A stretch of 64,000 nt of DNA, taken from NCBI GenBank assembly GCA_963701675.1, contig OY969623.1:310001-374000 (forward strand), in the 5' to 3' direction. Position 1 is the first letter of the stretch, and every line of letters starts with the position of its first letter. Below, one piece after another: positions 16,424-26,149 of the stretch. Source of the DNA: G963701675 sp963701675. Lineage in GTDB: Bacteria; Planctomycetota; Planctomycetia; Gemmatales; Gemmataceae. The notes under the pieces are model-generated. The model was not told the DNA's origin. It saw only the letters and a list, made by a program, of their open reading frames with translations, and ran no database searches. The position numbers and the translations under genes were made by a program.

Positions 16424-19300
16424 GTGTCAACTGCGTTTCACTGCAAGTTTCTGGCACACGAGCTCACCCGTCGCTGCGCCTCCGACAGCGTCGAGAAACT
16501 CACGGCAGTGCTTTCCGATGCCCAAGTCGACCTCAACCCTCACCAGATCGAGGCAGCGCTCTTTGCGTTCCGCAACCCGCTCTCGCGCGGTGCAATCCTC
16601 GCCGACGAGGTGGGACTTGGCAAAACCATCGAGGCGGGGTTACTTATTGCTCAGAAATGGGCCGAACAGAAACACCGCATCCTTGTGATCGTGCCCGCCA
16701 ATTTGCGCAAACAATGGAGCCAAGAACTTGCGGACAAATTCTTTCTTCCCTCAGCCATCCTGGAAAACCGCACGTTCAACGAAGCGATCAAGGCGGGAAA
16801 TCTCAATCCGTTCAAACAAGACGCCATCATTATCTGCTCCTACCAGTTCGCCAGGAAGAGTGAACCCTACATCCGGCAAACACCGTGGGATCTCGTCGTG
16901 ATCGACGAAGCCCACCGACTTCGCAACGTGTATAAGCCGACCAACAAAATCGCAAACGCCATCAAGCAATCCGTCGCCCCGTTTCCCAAAGTGCTTCTTA
17001 CGGCCACGCCGCTCCAGAACTCGCTCCTCGAACTCTACGGCCTTGTCAGCATCATTGACGACTTTGCCTTTGGCGACTTGAAGACCTACCGCGCGCGGTT
17101 CACGCGGCTTGGAAACGACGCTGATTTCAAGGATTTGAAGGAACGCTTGCAGCCGATTTGCAAGCGGACGCTCCGCAAACAGGTGCTCGAATACGTCAAG
17201 TACACCAACCGCCACGCTCTGGTACAGGAGTTCGTCCCGACGCCCGAAGAACAACGGCTCTACGATCTGGTAACCGAATACCTGCAGCAGCCAGCACTCT
17301 ACGCCCTGCCGGCAAGTCAACGTTCGCTGATGACACTCATCCTGCGAAAGCTTCTGGCGTCTTCCACGTATGCCATATCCAACACACTCAGCGGCCTGGC
17401 GCAAAAGCTCGACACCGCTGCAACACGGGCCGAAGCCGTCGATGCCCCGCCCGACCAACTGGTAGACGACTGGGAGGAACTCGACGAATTGGATGATGAA
17501 TGGGATCCCGACGAAGGGGGGGAGGGGGCGGAAGTTCCCCATCATACGCCGGAACAAATTGCTGAGATGCGCAAGGAAATGGCCAAGCTCCGCGAATTTC
17601 ACCATCTGGCCAAGTCGATTTCAAAAAACTCCAAGGGCGAAGTGTTGCTGACCGCGCTTCGCCGCGGCTTCGCCGCCGCCGCCAGGGCGCAAGAGAACAC
17701 CCAAACCGCGATCCAGCAAAAGGCGCTCATTTTCACCGAGTCGCGCCGGACGCAGGAGTATCTGTTCGGCATCTTGGAACAAACCGAGTTCGCCGGCAAG
17801 GTCATGCTTTTTAACGGCACTAACAGCGACGCGGCGTCAAAAGACATCTACCGACGCTGGCTTGAGCAAAACCAGGGCACCGACCGCGTCTCCGGCTCGC
17901 CCGGGGCCGACATGCGTGCCGCCTTGGTAGAGAATTTCCGCGACCACGCCTCGATCATGATTGCCACCGAAGCCGCAGCCGAGGGGATTAACCTGCAATT
18001 CTGCAATCTCGTCGTCAATTACGACCTGCCTTGGAATCCGCAACGGATCGAGCAACGCATCGGCCGCTGCCACCGCTACGGGCAGCAATTCGATGTTGTC
18101 GTCGTGAACTTCCTGAACAAGAACAACGCAGCCGACCAGCGTGTGTACCAGTTGCTCGATGAGAAATTCCAATTGTTCGACGGTGTGTTTGGAGCCAGCG
18201 ATGAAGTGCTGGGCGCCGTCGAATCAGGCGTAGACTTCGAGAAACGCATTGCCGCCATTTACCAGAAATGCCGCACGCCGAAGCAAATCGAATTTGAATT
18301 TGACCAGCTGCAGCGCGAGCTTGAAACGGAGATTACTGCTGGCCAGCAGGACGCCCGCGAGAAGCTACTGAACAACTTCGACCAAGAAGTCGTCGAGAAA
18401 GTCCGGGTCCAAAGCAGTGGCTTGCTGGACCGTTTCAATGAGCGGCTTTGGACGCTCACCCGCCACCTACTGGCAGAATACGCCCGGTTCGATGAGAACG
18501 AATACAGTTTTTATCTCACCCGAAATCCTTTCCCAGGAGAGACCATCCATGCCGGCCCGTACCGGCTTGGAAAGAAAGTCGAGGACGCCAACACGTTCCG
18601 CGTAGGCCATCCGCTGGCGCAGCGCATCCTAGCCCAAGCAAAGGCACTAGAAGCATCGCCCGCCGACGTGACCTTCACCTATGCTGGCGCCGGCAAGAAC
18701 ATCGCAGTGATTGCTCCCCTGGCAGGAAAGAGCGGTTGGCTTTCTTGCTCGCTACTCGACGTCCGGGCACTGGAGACCGAAGAGAATCTGATCCTTACCG
18801 GTGTTGCCGATAACGGCACCCGGCTCGACGAGAACCAGTGCCGCCGGTTTTTTGACCTAACCGGCCGCTCGGGGACCAACGTCGCCGTTCCTGCTGAGAT
18901 TCGGGCCAGTCTCGCCGAAGCCACCGCTCTTCGGCAGAACGAATTGCTCGCCGTCATGGCTGCGAAGAACGGCCAATGGTTCGACGCCGAGATGGACAAG
19001 CTCGATCGTTGGGCCGAAGACCGCCGCACCGCTTTGAAAGCGGAGCTGGACGAACTCGACGAGCAGATCAAGGAGACCAAAAAACTTGCTAGGCTCGCAC
19101 CGAATCTACCGGAAAAACTCGAACTCCAACGAAAGTTGCGGGGCCTGGAATCCAAACGCGATGAGGCTTGGCGGTCCTATGACGCCGCGAGCCGCGATGT
19201 GGACCGGCAGAAAGATGCCTTGCTCGATGAGATCAGCCGGCGATTGGAGCAACAGACGAAGTGCGAATCACTGTTCACCATACGTTGGAAACTGAACTAA
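16424..19300 (+). CDS. SNF2-like superfamily 2 helicase, first gene of the putative defence operon
   Basis: The product is 958 aa from GTG at 16424, which has GGAAGG upstream and lies just before the conserved start of the family (STAFHCKFLAHELTRR). An in-frame TTG at 16262 would add 54 low-quality residues. Walker A is DEVGLGKT (residues 61-68), Walker B DEAH (161-164), and the C-terminal helicase lobe has QRIGRCHRYGQ near residue 550. A long Glu/Lys-rich coiled coil occupies about residues 860-925. It is an ATP-driven DNA translocase related to the SNF2 proteins of DISARM (DrmD) and other phage-defence loci, but no DrmA/B/C-type genes are here. The DUF262 gene follows after 10 bases. Confidence 0.85.
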   Translation: MSTAFHCKFLAHELTRRCASDSVEKLTAVLSDAQVDLNPHQIEAALFAFRNPLSRGAILADEVGLGKTIEAGLLIAQKWAEQKHRILVIVPANLRKQWSQELADKFFLPSAILENRTFNEAIKAGNLNPFKQDAIIICSYQFARKSEPYIRQTPWDLVVIDEAHRLRNVYKPTNKIANAIKQSVAPFPKVLLTATPLQNSLLELYGLVSIIDDFAFGDLKTYRARFTRLGNDADFKDLKERLQPICKRTLRKQVLEYVKYTNRHALVQEFVPTPEEQRLYDLVTEYLQQPALYALPASQRSLMTLILRKLLASSTYAISNTLSGLAQKLDTAATRAEAVDAPPDQLVDDWEELDELDDEWDPDEGGEGAEVPHHTPEQIAEMRKEMAKLREFHHLAKSISKNSKGEVLLTALRRGFAAAARAQENTQTAIQQKALIFTESRRTQEYLFGILEQTEFAGKVMLFNGTNSDAASKDIYRRWLEQNQGTDRVSGSPGADMRAALVENFRDHASIMIATEAAAEGINLQFCNLVVNYDLPWNPQRIEQRIGRCHRYGQQFDVVVVNFLNKNNAADQRVYQLLDEKFQLFDGVFGASDEVLGAVESGVDFEKRIAAIYQKCRTPKQIEFEFDQLQRELETEITAGQQDAREKLLNNFDQEVVEKVRVQSSGLLDRFNERLWTLTRHLLAEYARFDENEYSFYLTRNPFPGETIHAGPYRLGKKVEDANTFRVGHPLAQRILAQAKALEASPADVTFTYAGAGKNIAVIAPLAGKSGWLSCSLLDVRALETEENLILTGVADNGTRLDENQCRRFFDLTGRSGTNVAVPAEIRASLAEATALRQNELLAVMAAKNGQWFDAEMDKLDRWAEDRRTALKAELDELDEQIKETKKLARLAPNLPEKLELQRKLRGLESKRDEAWRSYDAASRDVDRQKDALLDEISRRLEQQTKCESLFTIRWKLN

Positions 19301-19310
19301 GGCGCCGATT

Positions 19311-21161
19311 ATGGATGCGATGACCACGTTTTCGAGCGACAAGGAATCACTTCACGAGATTCTGAAAGCTACGTCCGCTGGACGCTACCAGTTGCCGGAG
19401 TTCCAGCGTGGCTGGGTCTGGGATGACGCCCATATCACCAGTCTACTTGCGAGCGTTTCGTTGTCGTATCCGATAGGCGCGGTCATGATGCTGGAAAATG
19501 GCAATCCGGCCGTGCGATTCAAACCACGGCTTGTTGAAGGCGTCCGACTTGACTCGGAAAGGGAGCCAGAACGTTTCATACTGGACGGCCAGCAGCGCCT
19601 CACGTCTCTGTTCCAGTCGTTGTTTCATCGGAAAGCGGTGAAAACGCGCGATATCAGGAAGCGGGAAATCTTCCGCTGGTATTGCGTAGACATGGCCAAG
19701 GCTCTCGACAGCAATCTAGATCGTGAAGAAGCCATCCGAAGCCTCCCTGAAGACAAGCGAATCAAGAACTTCCGCAACGAGGTCTTGGAAGATTACTCGA
19801 CGCAGGCCGCGGAGTATGCACACGGCCTTTTTCCGCTTTCACTTGTGTTCGACTGTGCTGAATGGCGGACCGGATTCAACGCGCATTGGAATTATGCGCC
19901 CGACAAAATCAAACTGTTTGATCAGTTTGAACGCAACATAATCAAGCGATTCGAGCAGTACCAGGTTCCCGTTATCAAGCTCTTGAAGGAGACTCCCAAG
20001 GTCGCCGTGTGCCAAGTCTTTGAGAAGGTCAATACCGGCGGCGTGTCACTGACTGTGTTCGAGCTGGTGACGGCTACGTTCGCGGCCGATGGATTCAACC
20101 TGCGCGAGGATTGGGAGGGAACGCACGATGCTCGCGGTCGCAAGGTAGTAGCTGGCCGCAAGGACAAGATTCATGAGCAGAAGGTATTGCAGTCCGTTGG
20201 TGCCGACGAGCTCTTGCAAGTGATTTCTCTGCTCACAACATTTGATCGCAAGCAACGCGATCCAAACGCGCCGGTAAGTTGCAAGCGCATCGACATCCTG
20301 AAGCTGTCGCTGACCGACTTCAAGAACTCGGCCGACCGGTCCGCAACAGGTTTCCTGAACGCCGGCAAAATCCTGTTTCAGCAAAAGCTCTTTGCAAGCC
20401 GAGATCTTCCATACACCACACAATTGGTCCCGCTGGCGGCACTTCTCGCTGTGTTAGGAGAGAAGGCGCAGAACGACTCTGTCCGAAGCAAGCTCATTCG
20501 TTGGTACTGGTGCGGCGTGTTTGGCGAACTGTACGGAGGAGCCATCGAAACGCGGTTCGCCCGTGATCTCGTCGAAGTCCTGGCATGGATTACCAGCGAC
20601 GGTCCCGAGCCTTCGTCAGTTGTTGAAAGCAACTTTGCGCCAAATCGTCTGGCAACCCTTCGCACAAGAAACAGCGCTGCCTACAAAGGTCTCTACGCTC
20701 TCCTTATGCGGGACGGTTGCATTGATTTCCGCACGGGTGAACCCATCGAAGTGCAATCGTACTTCGATGAGGCCACTGACATCCATCACATCTTTCCACG
20801 CGACTGGTGCCGCAAGAACCAGATCGAGGCGGGAGATTACGATTCCATCATTAACAAGACCCCCCTGACATATCGGACAAACAGGATCATTGGCGGCAAT
20901 GCACCCAGCACCTATTTGCGCAAGCTCCGCGACAACCACGGGATTGACGAAAACCGGCAGCGCCAAATCTTGGCCACTCATGTGATCGAACCGTCAGCGA
21001 TCTTATCTGACGATTTCAGGGCGTTTTTCCTTGCGCGTCGAGAAGCTCTCCTCACACGTATCGAACGTGCAACCGGGAAGCTGATTCCCCGCGAGCAGCC
21101 ATCGGCTGCGACCGATCAGGTGGAGGCGGACGATGAGGAAGACGGGGACGGGAATCAATGA
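19311..21161 (+). CDS. DUF262/HNH-like protein (GmrSD-like)
   Basis: A 616-aa protein whose N-terminal DUF262 domain carries FQRGWVW (residues 31-37) and the ParB/Srx-like ILDGQQRLTSL (90-100), a nucleotide-handling motif. Around residues 490-496 DIHHIFP, followed by a distal Asn/Arg region, matches the DUF1524-type HNH nuclease centre. The DUF262-DUF1524 pair is known from GmrSD enzymes that cut glucosylated phage DNA. Here it sits between the SNF2 helicase and the Mod/Res pair. A nuclease effector that senses modified DNA is plausible but inferred. The C-terminus is Asp/Glu-rich. Confidence 0.8.
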   Translation: MDAMTTFSSDKESLHEILKATSAGRYQLPEFQRGWVWDDAHITSLLASVSLSYPIGAVMMLENGNPAVRFKPRLVEGVRLDSEREPERFILDGQQRLTSLFQSLFHRKAVKTRDIRKREIFRWYCVDMAKALDSNLDREEAIRSLPEDKRIKNFRNEVLEDYSTQAAEYAHGLFPLSLVFDCAEWRTGFNAHWNYAPDKIKLFDQFERNIIKRFEQYQVPVIKLLKETPKVAVCQVFEKVNTGGVSLTVFELVTATFAADGFNLREDWEGTHDARGRKVVAGRKDKIHEQKVLQSVGADELLQVISLLTTFDRKQRDPNAPVSCKRIDILKLSLTDFKNSADRSATGFLNAGKILFQQKLFASRDLPYTTQLVPLAALLAVLGEKAQNDSVRSKLIRWYWCGVFGELYGGAIETRFARDLVEVLAWITSDGPEPSSVVESNFAPNRLATLRTRNSAAYKGLYALLMRDGCIDFRTGEPIEVQSYFDEATDIHHIFPRDWCRKNQIEAGDYDSIINKTPLTYRTNRIIGGNAPSTYLRKLRDNHGIDENRQRQILATHVIEPSAILSDDFRAFFLARREALLTRIERATGKLIPREQPSAATDQVEADDEEDGDGNQ

Positions 21162-21216
21162 GCAAGGTGCCTAACCCGATGAGCCAACAAGCAACAACCA
21201 AAGATGGGCGGCCCAA

Positions 21217-23142
21217 ATGAAGCAAACACCGATGATCGAACCTGAGCACTTCGACCTTCGATCGCATGATATCGCCACTGAAAAGCTAGCCGAACTGTTG
21301 CGGCTCTTCCCCGAAATCCGCACCGAAGGGGGCAAGCTAGACTTCGACCGGCTGAAGCTCGCCCTTGGCGAAGCCGTGGACGTGGGCAAAGAACGCTACG
21401 GCATGAACTGGCCGGGCAAAGCCGACTGCTTCAAGACGATCCAGGCCCCGAGCATGGGGACGCTGCGCCCGTGCGCGGAGGAGAGCGTAAACTTCGACAC
21501 GACCGAGAACCTCATCATCGAGGGGGACAATCTCGAAGTGCTGAAGCTCTTGCAAAAGTCGTACTTGGGCAAGGTCAAGATGATCTACATCGACCCGCCC
21601 TACAACACCGGCAACGACTTCATCTACCCCGACAACTACGCCGAGTCGCTTCAGACCTATCTGGAATACACCGGCCAGGTCGATGAAGCGGGGACGAAGT
21701 TCGGAACGAACCCGGAGACGGACGGACGATTCCACTCCAAGTGGATGAACATGATGTATCCGCGGCTATACCTTGCTCGGAACCTGCTTCGAGAGGATGG
21801 GGTAATTCTCATCAGCATTGACGACGCGGAATCCGATGCCTTGCGGCGCATTTGCAGCGAAGTTTTCGGTGAAGAGAATTTCTTGGCGACGTTTGTCCGG
21901 CGGCGGCGAATGGCAACAGGCATGAGAGATACACCTGTTTCACCTGACCATGAGTATGTGCTCGCGTTTGCAAAACGCTTGGAATTTACACGACTCTACG
22001 GCTTTGCGAGAGACGAAGACGACTTTCCCCTTGAAGATGCGAAAGGCCGGTTTCGAAGCACCGATCTTACAGTTGGCATGACAAGGGAGATGCGTCCGAA
22101 CCAGTACTACCCGATTCAGAACCCGGCAACAGGTGCCGAGTTTTTGCCACTCGAAGAACGTGTCTGGCGATTTGAACCTTCCTCAATGAAACGGCAGATC
22201 GCCGAGGACAACGTCATCTGGCCCGACGATGCACCCGGAGGCCGAATGACTCGACCTCGATTCAAGACCAGATTCGATTTAGCAGATGGAAAGACGAATC
22301 CAGTGTCAACGTGGATTAACCTGAAGAGTCAGGACGACAATGGAGACGACTCAGAGGTTACTTCGCTCCATGCCGGCCTGAATCAAGAGGCAACCAAAGA
22401 ATTGCGAGACCTTTTCGGCGAGCAAGTGCTCGATTATCCGAAGCCCACATCGCTAATCAAAGGTTTGCTTGCCGTTACGACGCGAGGGGACGACATCGTC
22501 CTCGATTTTTTCGCCGGTTCCGGCACAACGGCTCAGGCGGTACTTGAGTTGAACAAGCAGGATGGTGGACGGCGGAAAGTTGTCCTCGTTCAGCTTCCCG
22601 AACCAACTCAACGAAAAGACTATCCAACCATTGCGGAGATTACAAAAGAACGGGTTCGTCGCGTAATTCAAAAGCTCAACAACAACGACCAAGGTAGCCT
22701 TGCCTTCAATGCATCAACTACCGAGGACCGGGGCTTCCGGGTCTACAAGCTCGCGGAATCCAACTTTACTACATGGGACGCGCAGATCGCCCACGAGCCG
22801 AAAGCCCTGGAGCAGCAACTCGAATTCCACGTTGACCACATCCGGGACGAACGAACGCCGGACGACATCCTCTACGAATTGCTGCTGAAGAGTGGCTTCC
22901 CGCTGACAACGCCGGTCGAAAAGCAGACGCTGGCCGGGAAGACGGTATACAGCGTGGCCAGCGGGGCGCTCGTGATTTGCCTGGAGCGGGAACTAACTCC
23001 GGAGCTGATCCGAGCCATTGCGGAGAGGAAGCCGGAGCGGGTTGTCTGTCTGGATGAAGGGTTCGCCGGAAACGACCAGCTTAAGGCGAACGCCGTGCAG
23101 ACGTTCAAGACCAAAGGCGTCACCAGTTTCAAGACGGTGTAA
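21217..23142 (+). CDS. mod: Type III-like DNA adenine methyltransferase (Mod)
   Basis: The 641-aa protein has the beta-class order of type III Mod enzymes: catalytic DPPY at residues 126-129 (IDPPYNTGNDFIY) and the SAM motif DFFAGSGT near 430-437. A central variable region (about 220-420) would hold the target-recognition domain. The C-terminus continues for 200 residues, which in type III systems contacts Res. It precedes the Res-like gene by 11 bases. It would methylate adenine in an asymmetric site and protect self DNA. The start codon lacks an obvious ribosome site; the 55-base gap before it is the largest in the operon. Confidence 0.88.
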   Translation: MKQTPMIEPEHFDLRSHDIATEKLAELLRLFPEIRTEGGKLDFDRLKLALGEAVDVGKERYGMNWPGKADCFKTIQAPSMGTLRPCAEESVNFDTTENLIIEGDNLEVLKLLQKSYLGKVKMIYIDPPYNTGNDFIYPDNYAESLQTYLEYTGQVDEAGTKFGTNPETDGRFHSKWMNMMYPRLYLARNLLREDGVILISIDDAESDALRRICSEVFGEENFLATFVRRRRMATGMRDTPVSPDHEYVLAFAKRLEFTRLYGFARDEDDFPLEDAKGRFRSTDLTVGMTREMRPNQYYPIQNPATGAEFLPLEERVWRFEPSSMKRQIAEDNVIWPDDAPGGRMTRPRFKTRFDLADGKTNPVSTWINLKSQDDNGDDSEVTSLHAGLNQEATKELRDLFGEQVLDYPKPTSLIKGLLAVTTRGDDIVLDFFAGSGTTAQAVLELNKQDGGRRKVVLVQLPEPTQRKDYPTIAEITKERVRRVIQKLNNNDQGSLAFNASTTEDRGFRVYKLAESNFTTWDAQIAHEPKALEQQLEFHVDHIRDERTPDDILYELLLKSGFPLTTPVEKQTLAGKTVYSVASGALVICLERELTPELIRAIAERKPERVVCLDEGFAGNDQLKANAVQTFKTKGVTSFKTV

Positions 23143-23153
23143 GGAGGCCCAAT

Positions 23154-26138
23154 ATGAAACTGCAATTCGACGCCAACCAGACCTACCAGCTCGACGCCGT
23201 GGCGGCCGTCACCGACCTTTTCGACGGCCAGCCCCAGGGCGCGCCCGAATACACCGTCATCGATCTTGGCACTTGGGACGACGAGGGGCTGTTTTCTGGG
23301 CAATCCCGCACCGAACTGGGCGTAGGCAACAATCTGCTTCTGCTCCCGGACAAGCTGAAGGGCAATGCGCGGCTGATCCAGCATCGCAACGACATCGAGA
23401 TTGCTGACCCGGCGACAGACCTTGAAGCGTGGGAAACGTTCGACGCCGCCGGGAATACTTCCCGATCCTGTCCTCACTTCTCAGTCGAGATGGAAACCGG
23501 CACCGGCAAGACCTACGTCTACCTGCGGACGATCTTTGAGCTTTCGCGCCGGTATGGCTTCCAGAAATTCATCATCGTCGTACCGAGCGTGGCGATCCGG
23601 GAGGGCGTCCTCAAGAACATCGAGATCACCGCCGACCATTTCCGGGCTCTCTACAATAACCTGTCTTTCGAGCACTTCGTTTACGACGCCAAGAAGGTGA
23701 ACCGGCTGCGGCAGTTCGCCGTCAGCAACATGCTGCAAATTCTGGTCATAAACATCGACGCCTTCCGCAAGAACTTCACCGGCACCGAGGCCGAGCAAAA
23801 GAGCAATGTCATCTACAAGGAAAGCGATAAGCTCTCCGGCCGGCAGCCCATCGAGTTTGTGCAAGCGACCCGGCCCGTCGTCATCATCGACGAACCCCAA
23901 AGCGTCGATTCGACGGACCGTGCACAAGAAGCCATCCGGGCGCTGAACCCGCTCTGCACGCTCCGCTACTCCGCCACGCATCGCAACCCGTACAACCTGG
24001 TTTACCGGCTCGACCCGGTGCGGGCATTCGAGCTTCGAATCGTCAAGCAAATCGTCGTCGCCAGCGCTACCGCCGAGGGGGGAGCCAATGAGGCCTTCGT
24101 CCGCATTGAGAAGATCGACTACAAGCCCGGCATTAAGGCTAAGGTTCGCATCCACGTTCAAACCGCTGAAGGGCCGAAGGAGAAATCGGTCACGGTCAAG
24201 AACGGAGCCGATTTATTTAGTCTGTCGAACGAACGAGCGAGCTACCGGGACGGCTACGAGATTGCCGAGATAAACGCCGAGCCAGGCAGCGAATTCCTGC
24301 GATTCACCAGCGGCCGGGTCATACGGCTCGGGGATGAAATCGGCGGGATGCGCGAGGACGTGTGGCGCGTTCAGATCAAGCACACCGTCAAAAAGCACCT
24401 GGAAAAGGAACTTCAGCTTCGCGGCAGGGGCGTGAAGGTATTGAGCCTGTTCTTCATCGACCGCGTCGCCAATTACCGCGACTACGACGGCTCCGGCCGG
24501 CCCGTGAAGGGCAAGTTTGCCGAGGCGTTCGAGGCCGCGCTCGGCGAATTTGCCAAGGATGCCCGCTACAAAGACCTTCCCTGGATAAAGCTCCCCATCG
24601 AGCAGCTCCATAACGGCTACTTCGCCCAGGACAAGAAAGGGGTATTCAAGGACACTCGCGGCGACACCCAGGCCGACGATGAGGTTTACAACCTGATCAT
24701 GAAGAAGAAGGAAGAGTTGCTCTCCGAGGAAGAGCCTCTCCGCTTCATCTTCAGCCACTCGGCACTTCGGGAAGGGTGGGACAATCCGAACGTCTTCCAG
24801 ATTTGCACGCTGAACGAAACTCGCAGCGCCATGAAGAAGCGGCAGGAGATCGGCCGAGGCTTGCGCCTGCCCGTGGATCAGCACGGAATGCGCGTCTTCG
24901 ACGAATCGATCAACAAGCTCTTCGTCATGGCGAACGAAAGCTACGATGACTTCGCCCGTGCCCTGCAAACCGAATACGAAGAGGATTGCGGCGTTACCTT
25001 CGGCAAGGTTCCGATCACGGCCATCGCCAAGATCACCCGCGTCGTTGAGGGCGAGCCGCAGCCCATCGGTCGGGCCGATGCCGAGACAATCAAGGGGGCT
25101 CTTGTCGAACAAAAGATGCTCGATACTGATGGCCGCTTACAGCCGGCCTTCGATCCGAAAAGGCCTGACTTTAAGATCGAACTGCCGAAACCGCTTGCCG
25201 AACTGGCTCCGGCTGTCGTCGATTTGTTGGCCTCTTACCAAATTGAGCGCCACGTTCGGCAAGACAAGGACGAGGGGGTCAACCGCCTCAAGAAAGAAGT
25301 GCTCCTCACGCCAGAGTTCCAGGCGTTGTGGGATCGAATCAAGCCGAAAACGCAGTATCGCGTCGAGTTCGAGACCGGCGAGCTAGTCCAGCGGGCCGTG
25401 GCCGCAATCAAAAAGATGGAGAAGATTGAGGCCGCGAAGATTCGCGTGACAGCTGGCCAGCTGGGTGTTGTCCGAGGCGGCGTCACCACGACCGCCGTCA
25501 GCGCGGCGGAAGAGCAGGTGACGTTCCGCAATCGGCCAGTCCCGGACGTGCTGGCCTACCTGCAAAACGAAACCGAACTGACCCGCTCAACGCTTGTGCG
25601 GATTCTGAAGGAATCCGGCCGCCTGTCCGAATTCTTCGTAGACCCGCAGCGATTCATGGACAGTGTGGCCAACATCCTGAAGCACGAGCTGCATCGGCTT
25701 CTGGTTGACGGCATTAAGTACGAAAAGATTGCCGGCGCAGGCCCAGAAGCTGAATGGGAGATGCTGCTTTTCAAGAACGAGGAGCTGGTGAATTACCTCA
25801 CCGCTATGCAGGTAAACAACTCGGTTTACGAATACGTCGTTTATGAATCGGAAGTCGAGAGGGAGTTCGCAAAACACCTGGACGAGCGGGACGACATCCG
25901 GCTTTTCGTGAAACTCCCCGGCTGGTTCGAGATCGACACACCCGTCGGCAAATACAACCCGGACTGGGCCATCGTCAAACACCAGGACGAAACGCTCTAC
26001 CTGATCCGCGAAACCAAGGGCACCAAGGACTTCCTGAAACTCCGCACCACTGAAGCCGACAAGGTCCGCTGCGGCCAGAAGCACTTCGAGACGTTGGGCC
26101 TGCCGTTTAAGGTAGTTGTCTCGTCGGAGGAGGTCTAA
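23154..26138 (+). CDS. res: Type III-like restriction subunit (Res): helicase-nuclease
   Basis: AAGGAGG precedes the start. The 994-aa product has Walker A METGTGKT (residues 112-120), a DEPQ box near residue 246, a superfamily 2 C-terminal lobe with QEIGRGLRLP near residue 565, and at the C-terminus a PD-(D/E)xK-like nuclease (YNPDWAIV then ETKGTKD, about residues 938-962). This is the full set for a type III Res subunit that translocates on unmodified DNA and cuts it. With Mod it makes a complete-looking restriction pair inside a larger operon. Confidence 0.88.
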   Translation: MKLQFDANQTYQLDAVAAVTDLFDGQPQGAPEYTVIDLGTWDDEGLFSGQSRTELGVGNNLLLLPDKLKGNARLIQHRNDIEIADPATDLEAWETFDAAGNTSRSCPHFSVEMETGTGKTYVYLRTIFELSRRYGFQKFIIVVPSVAIREGVLKNIEITADHFRALYNNLSFEHFVYDAKKVNRLRQFAVSNMLQILVINIDAFRKNFTGTEAEQKSNVIYKESDKLSGRQPIEFVQATRPVVIIDEPQSVDSTDRAQEAIRALNPLCTLRYSATHRNPYNLVYRLDPVRAFELRIVKQIVVASATAEGGANEAFVRIEKIDYKPGIKAKVRIHVQTAEGPKEKSVTVKNGADLFSLSNERASYRDGYEIAEINAEPGSEFLRFTSGRVIRLGDEIGGMREDVWRVQIKHTVKKHLEKELQLRGRGVKVLSLFFIDRVANYRDYDGSGRPVKGKFAEAFEAALGEFAKDARYKDLPWIKLPIEQLHNGYFAQDKKGVFKDTRGDTQADDEVYNLIMKKKEELLSEEEPLRFIFSHSALREGWDNPNVFQICTLNETRSAMKKRQEIGRGLRLPVDQHGMRVFDESINKLFVMANESYDDFARALQTEYEEDCGVTFGKVPITAIAKITRVVEGEPQPIGRADAETIKGALVEQKMLDTDGRLQPAFDPKRPDFKIELPKPLAELAPAVVDLLASYQIERHVRQDKDEGVNRLKKEVLLTPEFQALWDRIKPKTQYRVEFETGELVQRAVAAIKKMEKIEAAKIRVTAGQLGVVRGGVTTTAVSAAEEQVTFRNRPVPDVLAYLQNETELTRSTLVRILKESGRLSEFFVDPQRFMDSVANILKHELHRLLVDGIKYEKIAGAGPEAEWEMLLFKNEELVNYLTAMQVNNSVYEYVVYESEVEREFAKHLDERDDIRLFVKLPGWFEIDTPVGKYNPDWAIVKHQDETLYLIRETKGTKDFLKLRTTEADKVRCGQKHFETLGLPFKVVVSSEEV

Positions 26139-26149
26139 AGTAACCGCCC

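Noticed and set aside
16751..17605. Minus-strand frame of 284 codons inside the SNF2 gene
   Set aside because: Antisense to conserved helicase motifs in high-GC DNA; no start signal or family resemblance.
24213..25112. Minus-strand frame of 299 codons inside res
   Set aside because: Antisense shadow of the helicase domain of Res.
16424..26138. DISARM assignment for the SNF2-methylase-containing operon
   Set aside because: The core genes drmA, drmB (DUF1998) and drmC (PLD) are absent; only a SNF2 helicase and a methylase are shared.
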